From: Deltaproteobacteria bacterium
GTDB lineage: Bacteria; Desulfobacterota; DSM-4660; Desulfatiglandales; Desulfatiglandaceae
DNA: 15,625 nucleotides
Assembly: GCA_019314425.1 (NCBI GenBank)
Contig: JAFCZI010000012.1
Location: forward strand, 1-15,625
Direction: 5' to 3'
The notes beneath the pieces were generated by a model that did not search any database, had not been told where the DNA came from, and saw only the letters and a list, made by a program, of their open reading frames with translations. The position numbers and the translations under genes were made by a program. The stretch's first letter is position 1. Every line of letters starts with the position of its first letter. Shown one piece after another: positions 1 to 8,096 of this stretch.

Positions 1-269
1 TCCGGTGCAAAACGCTCAACGAGATCGGCATCGGCCTTGATTTCAGGGAGATTAAAGAGAGTGTAAAACGCGTTCTTAAGGACCTGGACCACTTCAATTT
101 GAATGATCTGCCGGCGTTTCAAGACGTAAACCCCACCTCCGAAAATATCGCCAGATTTTTATACAAGGAACTGAGCAGGCACCTCAACTCTGACAGCATC
201 ACCGTCTCCAGAATCAAGGTTTCGGAAACGCCCGGCGCCGGCGCCTTTTATTGGGAGGAACACCCATGA
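1..269 (+). CDS. queD: 6-carboxytetrahydropterin synthase QueD, 3' end only
   Basis: This is the C-terminal part (about 88 codons, reading from base 3) of a PTPS/QueD-family enzyme; the start lies outside the window. QueD converts 7,8-dihydroneopterin triphosphate to 6-carboxy-tetrahydropterin, the first committed step to queuosine. The visible part has the family signature LDHFNLND, whose Asp-His pair belongs to the catalytic triad. It also has NPTSENIA, found near the C-terminus of the family, and ETPGAGAFYW, which contains the conserved Glu that binds the pterin. The catalytic Cys and zinc histidines would be upstream and cannot be checked. The stop codon overlaps the queE start (ATGA, 266-269), which indicates an operon and translational coupling. 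The gene order queD-queE-queC supports the identity. Confidence 0.93.
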   Translation, partial: RCKTLNEIGIGLDFREIKESVKRVLKDLDHFNLNDLPAFQDVNPTSENIARFLYKELSRHLNSDSITVSRIKVSETPGAGAFYWEEHP

Positions 270-913
270 CGCTTCGTGTCAATGAAATATTTTACAGCAT
301 ACAGGGGGAATCCTCCTATGCCGGACTCCCTTGTGTATTTGTCCGGTTGACCGGATGCAATCTGAGATGTTCCTACTGCGACACCCGGTATGCGTATGAA
401 GAAGGGGGAATGATGGAAATCAGCCATATTTTCGAGCAGATCTCCCCCATGCAGTGCCGACTGGTGGAAATTACCGGTGGAGAGCCCCTGATCCAGGAAA
501 AAACCCCCATTCTGGTGGAAGGCCTGCTGGAAGACGGCTATGAAGTCCTGCTTGAAACCAACGGCACCCAGGATATCAGCCGGGTGGATGATCGGTGTGT
601 GAAAATTGTGGATTTCAAGTGCCCTTCCAGCGGCATGAGCGATCATACGGACATGGAAAACCTGGATCGGCTTTCGCCTCGCGATGAAATCAAATTTGTT
701 CTGGGAACCCGTGAAGATTATGAATATGCCAGGGAGATCGTGGGCCGTATGGCGTCCCGTCCACTTTCAATCCGCTCTGTTAATTTTTCCCCCGTGTTCG
801 GCCAACTGGAACCGGAAACGCTGGCGGAATGGATACTGGCGGATCATCTGGCGTGTCGGCTGCACCTCCAGATCCATAAATATATCTGGGGACCCGACGT
901 AAGAGGGGTTTAA
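266..913 (+). CDS. queE: 7-carboxy-7-deazaguanine synthase QueE (radical SAM)
   Basis: A 215-residue radical SAM enzyme that contracts the ring of 6-carboxy-tetrahydropterin to 7-carboxy-7-deazaguanine (CDG) in the preQ0 pathway. The N-terminus reads [20 protein letters not shown], typical of QueE. It is followed by the cluster motif CNLRCSYC (C31, C35, C38, CX3CX2C spacing) for the [4Fe-4S] centre. EITGGEPL further on is the SAM-binding glycine motif. A TTG at 251 gives a five-residue longer frame, but the ATG at 266 is preferred: it has GGGAGGA just upstream (253-259) and forms the ATGA overlap with queD. The length is normal for the short QueE family. The stop overlaps the first queC start codon by one base. 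Confidence 0.95.
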   Translation: MTLRVNEIFYSIQGESSYAGLPCVFVRLTGCNLRCSYCDTRYAYEEGGMMEISHIFEQISPMQCRLVEITGGEPLIQEKTPILVEGLLEDGYEVLLETNGTQDISRVDDRCVKIVDFKCPSSGMSDHTDMENLDRLSPRDEIKFVLGTREDYEYAREIVGRMASRPLSIRSVNFSPVFGQLEPETLAEWILADHLACRLHLQIHKYIWGPDVRGV

Positions 914-1599
914 TGATGGGGTCCAAAGAGAAAGCCGTGGTGTTGTTAAGCGGAGGTCTTGATTCAACCACCGTTGCGGCCATTGCCCGTTCGGAAGGGT
1001 ATGATATTTTCGGTCTCAGCTTTCGTTACGGGCAGCGTCACGCAGTGGAACTGGAAGCGGCGGCAAGGGTGGCCGACAGCCTGGGCGTGACAGAGCACCT
1101 GGTCATGGACATGGACCTCAGGAAAATCGGGGGCTCCGCGCTCACAGATCGCATTGACGTGCCCAAGGGCCGCCGTAAGGGGGCAAAAAAAAATGAGATC
1201 CCTGTAACTTACGTGCCCGCACGCAATACCATATTTCTCTCATATGCCCTGGCATGGGCGGAAGTACTGGGCGCCTGGGATATCTTTGTCGGTGTCAATG
1301 CTGTGGACTACAGCGGCTATCCCGACTGTCGACCGGAATACATAGCGGCCTTTGAACATATGGCCAATTTAGCCACGAAAGCGGGTGTGACGGGGAACCA
1401 GCGCATTCGAATCAGGGCGCCCCTCATTAAAATGACCAAAGCGGAAATCATCAAAACAGGGTTCGGGCTGGGGGTAGATTACCGGTTGACACACAGTTGT
1501 TATGATCCGGCGCCGAATGGAAAAGCGTGCGGTCTTTGTGATAGCTGCCTTTTGAGGAAAAAAGGGTTTGAAGAAGCCGGGGTCCAATGGATCCCCTGA
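913..1599 (+). CDS. queC: 7-cyano-7-deazaguanine synthase QueC
   Basis: A 228-residue ATP-dependent ligase that turns CDG plus ammonia into preQ0. The PP-loop nucleotide-binding motif SGGLDS is at residues 13-18, and TYVPARNT (about 99-106) is a family signature. The C-terminal zinc site has four cysteines, C196, C206, C209 and C212, in the spacing usual for QueC. A basic insert, KGRRKGAKK (about 85-93), sits in a loop that varies in the family. Two ATGs occur in tandem at 913 and 916. The GAGGGG at 903-908 has better spacing (7 nt) for the second, so the protein may begin one residue later. No queF is seen; preQ0 must be reduced by a gene elsewhere. The gene is convergent with purQ, only 13 bp away. 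Confidence 0.95.
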   Translation: MMGSKEKAVVLLSGGLDSTTVAAIARSEGYDIFGLSFRYGQRHAVELEAAARVADSLGVTEHLVMDMDLRKIGGSALTDRIDVPKGRRKGAKKNEIPVTYVPARNTIFLSYALAWAEVLGAWDIFVGVNAVDYSGYPDCRPEYIAAFEHMANLATKAGVTGNQRIRIRAPLIKMTKAEIIKTGFGLGVDYRLTHSCYDPAPNGKACGLCDSCLLRKKGFEEAGVQWIP

Positions 1600-1612
1600 A
1601 AATTTCCGACGT

Positions 1613-2443
1613 CTAATCCCTGAAATAACCCACCGCATTTCGAAAGATACCGATCCCCCCGCCTTCTTCCTGTTCAATGCTTTTCCCCTGGCGGGCAAGC
1701 GCCAGTTTTCGCCGGGTCCAGTCCGGATGATTGGTGAAATGGTTGAATGCCTCCGGGTGAGGCATGAGCCCGAAGATGCGACCGGTGGGATCGCATATGC
1801 CGGCAATATCAGAGAGGGACCCATTGGGATTTGAGGGCCGGCGGCCACCCGCCGGGGTTCCATCATGATCGGCATATTGCAGCACAACCTGGTTGTTTTC
1901 AAAAAGCCTTTGAAGGGCATCCTCGGTTGCGTAAAATTTCCCTTCCCCATGCCGTACCGGGAATTCCGCGTGGTTAAGCCCCCGGGTGAAAACATTCGGT
2001 GATTTCGGGTTAACCTTCAGGTTTACCCACGTATCGATAAAGTTCCCCGAATCGTTATGGGTAAGGGCCACCTCCCGATCCTGGTATCGGCCGTCAAAAC
2101 CCGGCAGCAGACCCAAATTGACCAGCGCCTGAAAACCATTGCATATTCCCAAAATCAGATTTCCCGCATCCACAAAAGCTTTGAGCGCCTCACCCAGATG
2201 TCGCTTCATTTTTGAGGCCATGAGTACACCCGCGCCATGATCGTCGGCCCAGCTGAACCCCCCCCCAAAGACCAGGATTTGATAGTCTTCCAGGGGCCCG
2301 GCGGAACCACTTGATGCATTACGGATCAATTCATTGATGTGCATCCTGTGGGAATCGGCGCCGGCCAGGTGCAGCGAAAAATCGGTTTCGTTATCGCAAT
2401 TGAGCCCATAGCCGGTGAGGACCATTGCTTTGACCTCTTTCAT
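1613..2443 (-). CDS. purQ: Phosphoribosylformylglycinamidine synthase subunit PurQ (glutaminase)
   Basis: A 276-residue class I glutamine amidotransferase that supplies ammonia to PurL for the fourth step of de novo purine synthesis (FGAR to FGAM). Motifs: FGGGFSWADDHGAG, the nucleophile elbow LGICNGFQ with the catalytic Cys, and LMPHPEAF near the C-terminus with the catalytic His and Glu. The frame is open a further 49 codons upstream, but those codons overlap purSL and do not look like PurQ. The start at 2443 (MKEVKAMVLTGYG) gives the expected N-terminus. It also forms an ATGA overlap (2440-2443) with the purSL stop, indicating translational coupling. At 276 residues it is longer than PurQ of Bacillus (about 227). 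The extra length includes the C-terminal tail. Confidence 0.95.
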   Translation of the reverse strand: MKEVKAMVLTGYGLNCDNETDFSLHLAGADSHRMHINELIRNASSGSAGPLEDYQILVFGGGFSWADDHGAGVLMASKMKRHLGEALKAFVDAGNLILGICNGFQALVNLGLLPGFDGRYQDREVALTHNDSGNFIDTWVNLKVNPKSPNVFTRGLNHAEFPVRHGEGKFYATEDALQRLFENNQVVLQYADHDGTPAGGRRPSNPNGSLSDIAGICDPTGRIFGLMPHPEAFNHFTNHPDWTRRKLALARQGKSIEQEEGGGIGIFRNAVGYFRD

Positions 2444-5433
2444 ATCAGATCTCCAAAAGGCTTTTTCCATGAATCCTTTAAACGATGGATGTTTTCCTTT
2501 AAAATCGTGTCGCCGGTTTCTCCGGTGATAATAAAGTCCGGCGATTCGGTCACCACACCCACCCGTTGCAGCGTCATGCCGGAGAAGCATTTTTCAAATG
2601 GCGTTTTCTGCTCCGGCGCCACCGTTATGACGAACCTCCCGCATGATTCGGAGTAGAGTTTCTGTGTGTTTGAAAGGCCCGGCGCCGAAGGAATTAACGG
2701 CAACTGAAGCGTCATCCCCAACGCTCCGCCCATCGCAGCAAGGGCCAGATGCACGGCCAGACCGCCTCGCGAGACCGCGTGGCAGGAGGACACCCGTTCG
2801 TCTTTCATGGCCTGGTGAAGGGCCATGTACCGGGGAAGAAAGTCCTCCGGGTAAACCTTTGGGACATTAAGCCCCACCTGCGCCATCATCTGATAATATT
2901 CGCTCCCGCCCAACTCATTTCGGGTGTCTCCCAGCACATAAACCAGATCGCCCGGAAATTTGACATCCATGGTAACAGCCCGGGTAATATCCGCCATAAC
3001 GCTTGAAACCGTGAAAAGCAGCGTGGGCAATCCCGATACCTTCCGGCGCTCCCCAAAAGGGCCTTTGAGATTGCCGTCAATATACATGCTGTCTTTTCCG
3101 GAAAGCAGGGGGATATTGTATTGAAGGCATGTGTCCCGCAAAGCCTGATTGGACCGGACCAGTTGAGCCGCTTTGTATTTACCGTCCGGATTTTGAAGGG
3201 GATGGTATTCAATGGTGGGCCAGCAGAAATTGTCCACACCGGCCAGATGATCCGGATCGCCCCCTACCGACAGGACTTTTCTGACCGCTTCATCCATGGT
3301 CGCCGTTGTCATGTGGTACGTATCAATTTTGGAATAGGCGGGATTTATGGCCTGAGATACGGCGATCCCCTTCAGGGATTTCAACACGGGCCGAATCACC
3401 GCAGCGTCCGAGGGCGTATCCCGCTCTTTCCCCACCAGGGGTTTGATGACACTGGTTCCCTGGACTTCATGGTCATATTGCCTGGCGATCCAGTTGCGGG
3501 ATGAGATGTTGGGCCGCTGCAGCATGGCGTGAAGGAGGGCGCCGTGACGTCCGGGCTCCGTGATGACCGGTTCCGTCAAACCGCGCATTTTCGGGGGGAC
3601 CCACTCGGCATCAAATTCCCACTGTGGAAAATCGGATTCCAGCAGATCCATTCGAATATAGGCGCAGGTTTTCTGTTGGTATTTCAGGTGCAGAAAACCG
3701 GAATCCGTGTATTCCCCGATGACGGTGCTCAAAACCGCATGTTTGCGGGAAAGGGCCATGAAGCGATCCAGATGTTCCGGTTTTACAGCAATGGTCATCC
3801 GTTCCTGAGACTCGGATACCCAGATCTCCCATTGGTTCAATCCTTCATATTTCAGCGGCACCCTGTCCAGATGTACGACACAGCCGTTGCTGAAGCGGGC
3901 GGACTCGCCCACGGAGGAAGAAAGCCCCCCGCCCCCATTGTCGGTGATAAAGTGGATCAGACCCTCATCCCGGACTTCCAGGAGAAAGTCGTGCATTTTT
4001 TTCTGGGTATAGGGATCGCCGATCTGCACATGGCTCGCCGGCGTGTTTTCAGAGTAGGTTTCCGATGACGCCGTCACCCCGTGAATACCGTCTTTTCCCA
4101 CCCTTCCCCCGCTCATGATAATCAGATCGCCGGGGGACGTGGTTTTTTCGTGTGAGGGCTTATTTTCCACCCTGGACGGCATAATACCCAGGGCCGTCAC
4201 GAACACCAGGCATTTGCCCGTATAGCTTTCGTCAAACAGAAGCAGGCCGTAGGGCGTTGGGATACCGCTTTTGTTGCCGCCGTCTCGAACCCCCTCAATG
4301 ATACCGTCCAACAGGCGTCTCGGATGAAGATGGGGTTCAAGATCCCCCTGGTAATCCCGTTGGCCCACACAATACCCATACATGCCCATAATGAGTTTCG
4401 ATCCCTTTCCCGTCCCCATGGGATCCCTGTAAATACCCACGATTCCGGTGATGGAACCCCCATAGGCTTCCATGTTGGACGGGCTGTTGTGGGTTTCACC
4501 CGTGATGCAGTAATAATGATCGGCGTCAAATCGACCCACACCCGCGTTATCCCACAAAACCGAGACCACCCAGTCCTTTTCAGCCTGGATTTTAAGGGTC
4601 GGCGCTTCAATACAGGTTTTAAAAAGGCTGTCGATGGTTTGCCGCTCACCGCTTTCAAGGTCGTGGTATTGAAATTTTCCCCGGAACGTATTGTGGTTGC
4701 AGTGGTCGCTTCGAGCCTGGGAAATGTATTCCAGCTCCACATCGGTGGGAAGATCAAGCCCCACGGCTTCCCTTTCCTGCAAGATATCCTTCCGCAGGAA
4801 ATAGGCGCGGATCACCGGGATATCCCGATCCTGAAGCGCCAGATTTCGCTCCTTGGAAATGCGTTTCAGCGCTTCATTGCTTTCGATGGACAACGTTTTC
4901 ACTTCCGGTTCATGGCTCAGGACAACCTTGGGCACCAGGAATCCAAGGCCTTCTTCGGGATTCCAGTCTTCCTTTGAGAAAATCTTCCATTGCTGAATCG
5001 CCGCGTTGGCCAGAAGCTCCGTCGCAATGCGATGGACCTGAATCTGCGTGAGATTCCCTCTTATTTCATAGCATTTTGAGGTGTAAACAGCTTCTTCGGA
5101 TTTAAACGTGACGCCCAAAAGATCTTCAATGGCTTCACGGGCGGTACTTCCCGCCGTATCCCGCACACCGGGCCGAAAACCGACCCAGATAAGCCAGTCA
5201 AAATCCCTCTGAAGGGGCGTATAGGCGCTTTGTTCGGTGATGGGATTGGTAAATATCTCGTTTTGAATTCGTGACAGCTGATCGGCATCAAAATGGGCGT
5301 CAAGGGTCAGAACCCGGATCACCCGAACGTCATCCACGTCAAAACCGAAATACGCCTTGGATTTCTTTTTAATGCCGGCACCGGATGCGTCCGGCAGCGT
5401 CTCCTTCAACCTGATTTCCAGTCTGAATGTCAT
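2440..5433 (-). CDS. purL: Phosphoribosylformylglycinamidine synthase PurSL (fused PurS and PurL)
   Basis: A 997-residue synthetase subunit of FGAM synthase, lacking the glutaminase domain, which is the separate PurQ next door. The N-terminal ~155 residues are PurS-like and appear to hold two tandem copies of the PurS fold. One contains RLKETLPDASG and VRVIRVLTLD; the other contains GFRPGVRDTAGSTAREAIED and YEIRG. PurL proper follows, with ARSDHCNHNTF (about 240-250), ETHNSPSNMEAYGG (about 313-326), GIYRDPMGTGKGS, and in the second half VGGDPD, SGKDSMY and SRGGLAVHLALAAMGGALGM. The ATG at 5433 is preferred over the GTG at 5439 because AGGTG on the minus strand lies about 7 nt before it. The length fits the PurSL class, intermediate between small PurL (~740) and the large fused enzyme (~1300). 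A palindromic repeat element ends 17 bp upstream. Confidence 0.93.
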   Translation of the reverse strand: MTFRLEIRLKETLPDASGAGIKKKSKAYFGFDVDDVRVIRVLTLDAHFDADQLSRIQNEIFTNPITEQSAYTPLQRDFDWLIWVGFRPGVRDTAGSTAREAIEDLLGVTFKSEEAVYTSKCYEIRGNLTQIQVHRIATELLANAAIQQWKIFSKEDWNPEEGLGFLVPKVVLSHEPEVKTLSIESNEALKRISKERNLALQDRDIPVIRAYFLRKDILQEREAVGLDLPTDVELEYISQARSDHCNHNTFRGKFQYHDLESGERQTIDSLFKTCIEAPTLKIQAEKDWVVSVLWDNAGVGRFDADHYYCITGETHNSPSNMEAYGGSITGIVGIYRDPMGTGKGSKLIMGMYGYCVGQRDYQGDLEPHLHPRRLLDGIIEGVRDGGNKSGIPTPYGLLLFDESYTGKCLVFVTALGIMPSRVENKPSHEKTTSPGDLIIMSGGRVGKDGIHGVTASSETYSENTPASHVQIGDPYTQKKMHDFLLEVRDEGLIHFITDNGGGGLSSSVGESARFSNGCVVHLDRVPLKYEGLNQWEIWVSESQERMTIAVKPEHLDRFMALSRKHAVLSTVIGEYTDSGFLHLKYQQKTCAYIRMDLLESDFPQWEFDAEWVPPKMRGLTEPVITEPGRHGALLHAMLQRPNISSRNWIARQYDHEVQGTSVIKPLVGKERDTPSDAAVIRPVLKSLKGIAVSQAINPAYSKIDTYHMTTATMDEAVRKVLSVGGDPDHLAGVDNFCWPTIEYHPLQNPDGKYKAAQLVRSNQALRDTCLQYNIPLLSGKDSMYIDGNLKGPFGERRKVSGLPTLLFTVSSVMADITRAVTMDVKFPGDLVYVLGDTRNELGGSEYYQMMAQVGLNVPKVYPEDFLPRYMALHQAMKDERVSSCHAVSRGGLAVHLALAAMGGALGMTLQLPLIPSAPGLSNTQKLYSESCGRFVITVAPEQKTPFEKCFSGMTLQRVGVVTESPDFIITGETGDTILKENIHRLKDSWKKPFGDLI

Positions 5434-5449
5434 TGGCACACACCTGTTG

Positions 5450-5609
5450 CGAGACCTTTGAAAAACGCCCCCTTTTGCCCAACCTCGGCGTCAGACTCAC
5501 CCGTTCTTAATAAAATGGGTCAATCCTCGAAATATTCAATATATTCCTGTGGTTGAAATTTTCGCCTTCCTTGATCTTGAACAAAATTGGACATTTTTAA
5601 AAGGTCTCG
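5450..5609 (+). mobile_element. MITE-like inverted-repeat element, 160 bp
   Basis: This element occupies most of the 330-bp gap between purSL and the AAA+ gene. The left end begins CGAGACCTTTGAAAAACG (5450-5467). The right end, read as reverse complement, begins CGAGACCTTTTAAAAATG. The inverted arms continue to about 33 bp (5450-5482 against 5577-5609) with about 26 matches. There is no reading frame of interest inside. An inner hairpin, ACCCGTT / AATGGGT, lies at about 5500-5521. I see no clear target-site duplication. Palindromic non-coding repeats of this type are, as I recall, abundant in Desulfobacterales genomes, but I could not verify copy number. The strand is arbitrary. The purSL promoter must lie within or beyond it; I could not identify a convincing -35/-10 pair. 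Confidence 0.6.
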
Positions 5610-5747
5610 TTCTTATCAAAATTTTTGAGGGACCTAGCTTTTGCTTTGTATCTTGAAATCCAGGCTTTCGTCAACCGCAATTGTTTCCCTGAACTTGCAA
5701 TTGGGCATTTCAATGCGTACCTTTCTCGGGTCGGATAGCGATAATAC

Positions 5748-5753
5748 AAGGAG
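5748..5753 (+). promoter_or_regulatory. Ribosome-binding site that decides the AAA+ gene start
   Basis: AAGGAG lies 10 nt before the ATG at 5764. The frame stays open upstream to a TTG at 5641 and contains another ATG at 5713. Neither has a Shine-Dalgarno sequence, and the upstream translation does not look like protein of this family, so 5764 is taken as the start. Confidence 0.7.
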
Positions 5754-5763
5754 TAACGCAATC

Positions 5764-7584
5764 ATGGAAAAAGAAATAACGGAAAAGATCGAAGAACAGA
5801 ATGCCGGAAAGGTTCCCAACCAGCAGGAACTGGAAAAAGAATTGGGAGATTATCTTTCAAAAAAATATGGCGATCGCGTCAAAATCATTTCCCCATTTGT
5901 TATACCCAAAAAGGATGCAACAGACCCGGATGGCAAAAAGTCGGGATCCAAAGGTTCGGATATGGATGATTTTCATATGATGCCCGAGGAAATGGCATCC
6001 TACCTGGATGGTTTTGTGGTGAAACAGGATCAGGTCAAAGCGGTCCTGGGAACAAAAATATGTACGCATTTCAACCGGATCAGATTCAATCATCAAAGGG
6101 AAAATGAACGTTTCAGAGGCGCCAACAAAAAGTCAGGCGTCGGAATGATCAAGAACAATGTGTTGATAATCGGTCCCACCGGCGTGGGGAAGACCTATAT
6201 CATCAAACTCATTGCCCAGAAGCTGGGTGTTCCATTTGTAAAAGGCGATGCCACCAAGTTCAGCGAGACCGGGTATGTCGGCGGAGATGTTGAAGATCTC
6301 ATCCGGGACCTGGTCTATGAAGCGGATGAAAACATTGATCTGGCCGAGAACGGCATTGTCTATATTGATGAAGTTGACAAAATAGCATCCTCCCGGAACC
6401 TGATCGGGCACGACATATCCAGAACCGGGGTTCAGAGGGCGTTGCTGAAGCCCATGGAAGAGACCGAGGTGGATATGAAGGTCCCCCATGATCCCATCAG
6501 TCAGATTCAGGCCATCGAGCACTACCGACGAACGGGAAAAAAGGAAAAGAAGGTGGTCAACACCAAAAACATCCTGTTCATCATGAGCGGTGCTTTCGGC
6601 GATTTGACCGAGATCATAAAGAAAAGGTTACAGCGGCAGGGGATTGGCTTTGAGGCGGACGTGAGGCCCACTGAAATTCCGTGGGAAATCCTCAAGAATG
6701 TGCGCGCGCAGGATCTGGTTGAGTTCGGGTTTGAGTCGGAGTTTGTAGGACGGCTTCCGGTGGTGGTGATATTTGACGAGCTGACCCGGGACGACCTGTT
6801 TGAGATTCTCAAAAACCCCAACAATCCCATTATCATCAGTAAGCGGATGGATTTCAGGGCCTATGGGATCGATGTTAAATTTGAAGACGACGCCCTGAAA
6901 CGCATTGCAGAACTGGCGGAAACGGAAAAGACGGGGGCCAGGGGGTTGGTGAGCGCCATTGAAAAAGTCCTGATCCCTTTTGAAACCCGGTTGCCCTCAA
7001 CGGACATCAAACGGTTTCTGGTCACACAGGAGGTGGTTGACGATCCTGAAAACCAATTGGCCCTTCTTTTTGAAAAATATAATGACCCGGAGTGGATTGA
7101 CCGTTTTGAAAAGGCCCGAAGTCTTGAACTGGAGGAGATCAAACAATACATAGCGGAACGGGCCGAACATTTCAGCCATAAATCGGGCCTGGATCTCTAT
7201 GACCGAAGGCTGGAACTGATTGCCGGGCTCTACTTACGTCATGCCACAGATGTGGATGTGGCCATCGAAAACCTGGGCACCATGTACGAACAGGTTCAGG
7301 CTGAGACGGATGTCTTGAGGGAAAACCTCGATGTGAAAATTTTCTTTGATGACAGTGCGGTAGATGAAATTATCCACCAAGCCATTGACTCCGGCCAGAA
7401 TGCGAGGAACATCACATTTCAACTGGCCAAACAACTTGAATACGGACTCAGACTGGTGAAAGACCGCGTCGGCAAGGAAGATTTTATCATAAACCGTGAA
7501 GCCCTCACGGACATGGAGTCGTTTATCAACGACCTTATGAAAAAGGCGTATCAGAGTGAGGATCCGCCTGATGGGGAAGAATGA
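5764..7584 (+). CDS. ClpX-like AAA+ ATPase (putative protein unfoldase)
   Basis: A 606-residue cytoplasmic AAA+ protein whose core matches ClpX. Seen: Walker A GPTGVGKT (137-144), the pore-1 loop GYVG inside KFSETGYVGGDVEDLI (166-180), Walker B VYIDEVDK (199-206), GVQRALLK (222-229), QGIGF (292-296) at the place of the ClpP-docking IGF loop, the box-VII arginine in EFVGRLPVV (R330), and sensor-2 GARGL (391-395). It differs from ClpX (about 420 residues). The N-terminal ~85 residues are charged, low-complexity-like, and carry no CxxC zinc-binding domain. After the normal lid there is a further ~180-residue C-terminal region whose end (524-590) resembles a second lid domain. Known ClpX unfolds proteins for ClpP; the role here is inferred. 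No clpP is adjacent. It is transcribed alone and is convergent with the next gene. Confidence 0.85.
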   Translation: MEKEITEKIEEQNAGKVPNQQELEKELGDYLSKKYGDRVKIISPFVIPKKDATDPDGKKSGSKGSDMDDFHMMPEEMASYLDGFVVKQDQVKAVLGTKICTHFNRIRFNHQRENERFRGANKKSGVGMIKNNVLIIGPTGVGKTYIIKLIAQKLGVPFVKGDATKFSETGYVGGDVEDLIRDLVYEADENIDLAENGIVYIDEVDKIASSRNLIGHDISRTGVQRALLKPMEETEVDMKVPHDPISQIQAIEHYRRTGKKEKKVVNTKNILFIMSGAFGDLTEIIKKRLQRQGIGFEADVRPTEIPWEILKNVRAQDLVEFGFESEFVGRLPVVVIFDELTRDDLFEILKNPNNPIIISKRMDFRAYGIDVKFEDDALKRIAELAETEKTGARGLVSAIEKVLIPFETRLPSTDIKRFLVTQEVVDDPENQLALLFEKYNDPEWIDRFEKARSLELEEIKQYIAERAEHFSHKSGLDLYDRRLELIAGLYLRHATDVDVAIENLGTMYEQVQAETDVLRENLDVKIFFDDSAVDEIIHQAIDSGQNARNITFQLAKQLEYGLRLVKDRVGKEDFIINREALTDMESFINDLMKKAYQSEDPPDGEE

Positions 7585-7603
7585 GAACGGTTACTGAGAT
7601 CGA

Positions 7604-8053
7604 TTACCTCTGATTTTTCACCGTATTTTCATAAGCCTCATCAATTCGTTGTTCCAGGTATGTGATGGTGTTTTGATTGTTTTCATAAAGGTCGAAACAA
7701 TGGCCGTCTTCCCCCAGCAGTCCCCCCGGCACCAGATCCCCTTCCTCCTCGGGATCCGTCACACAATCACCGTAGAAGCATACGGACAACCACCGGTCGT
7801 CAGGATCGTCATCCACGATATCGATCATGGTAATCAACGTCCCTTCTTCAGCGTCGGCTTTCATCCTGGCCCTGAGAGAGTAGCTGATACCCGGCCTGGA
7901 AACAACGGATAGGACCGCCTGGTTTTTTTCCGAAAACCGGTTGCAAAGCCTCAGGAAAGCATCCTTCATGTTCATTTCATCCTGGGTCCATTTGTCAAGA
8001 ATATCTGATAGATGCTTAAAATCTTCCTGTTTTAAAAACATGTTCTTTTGCAT
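7604..8053 (-). CDS. Small acidic protein of unknown function
   Basis: A 149-residue protein I do not recognise. The N-terminal third (about 5-45) looks helical and amphipathic (LKQEDFKHLSDILDKWTQDE). The middle (about 47-95) has alternating hydrophobic stretches suggesting beta strands (VLSVVSRPG, TLITMIDIVD, WLSVCFYGD). A very acidic stretch follows (about 80-106, DDDPDD and DPEEEGD). The C-terminus is helical. Cysteines at 37, 92, 97 and 119 are not in an obvious metal pattern. There is no signal peptide or membrane segment. It is the last gene of a probable three-gene minus-strand unit, 43 bp after the deacetylase-like gene. The start is uncertain: GGGGG lies about 13 nt upstream of the chosen ATG, and a second ATG is four codons in. 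The well-formed frame and operon position support it being a real gene. Confidence 0.7.
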   Translation of the reverse strand: MQKNMFLKQEDFKHLSDILDKWTQDEMNMKDAFLRLCNRFSEKNQAVLSVVSRPGISYSLRARMKADAEEGTLITMIDIVDDDPDDRWLSVCFYGDCVTDPEEEGDLVPGGLLGEDGHCFDLYENNQNTITYLEQRIDEAYENTVKNQR

Positions 8054-8096
8054 TTTTTATCCGTTTCCCCCTGATGGTCATAATCGTTTTCGTGGA

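Noticed and set aside
1579..1596. Small GC hairpin (GGGGTCC / GGATCCCC) at the end of queC as a bidirectional terminator
   Set aside because: It lies inside the coding sequence, needs a bulge, and has no T-tract on either side.
1369..1995. A 208-codon minus-strand frame across the queC/purQ junction
   Set aside because: It overlaps two well-supported genes in a different frame and its translation is rich in Arg and Pro without any domain.
3121..4977. Several long plus-strand frames (127, 179 and 217 codons) opposite purSL
   Set aside because: They are antisense to a clearly coding gene whose motifs run through the same bases, have no ribosome-binding sites, and their translations resemble no protein family.
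7585..7620. Possible terminator between the convergent AAA+ and acidic-protein genes
   Set aside because: GGTTAC / GATTACC pairs only weakly with a long loop; the following short T run is not enough.
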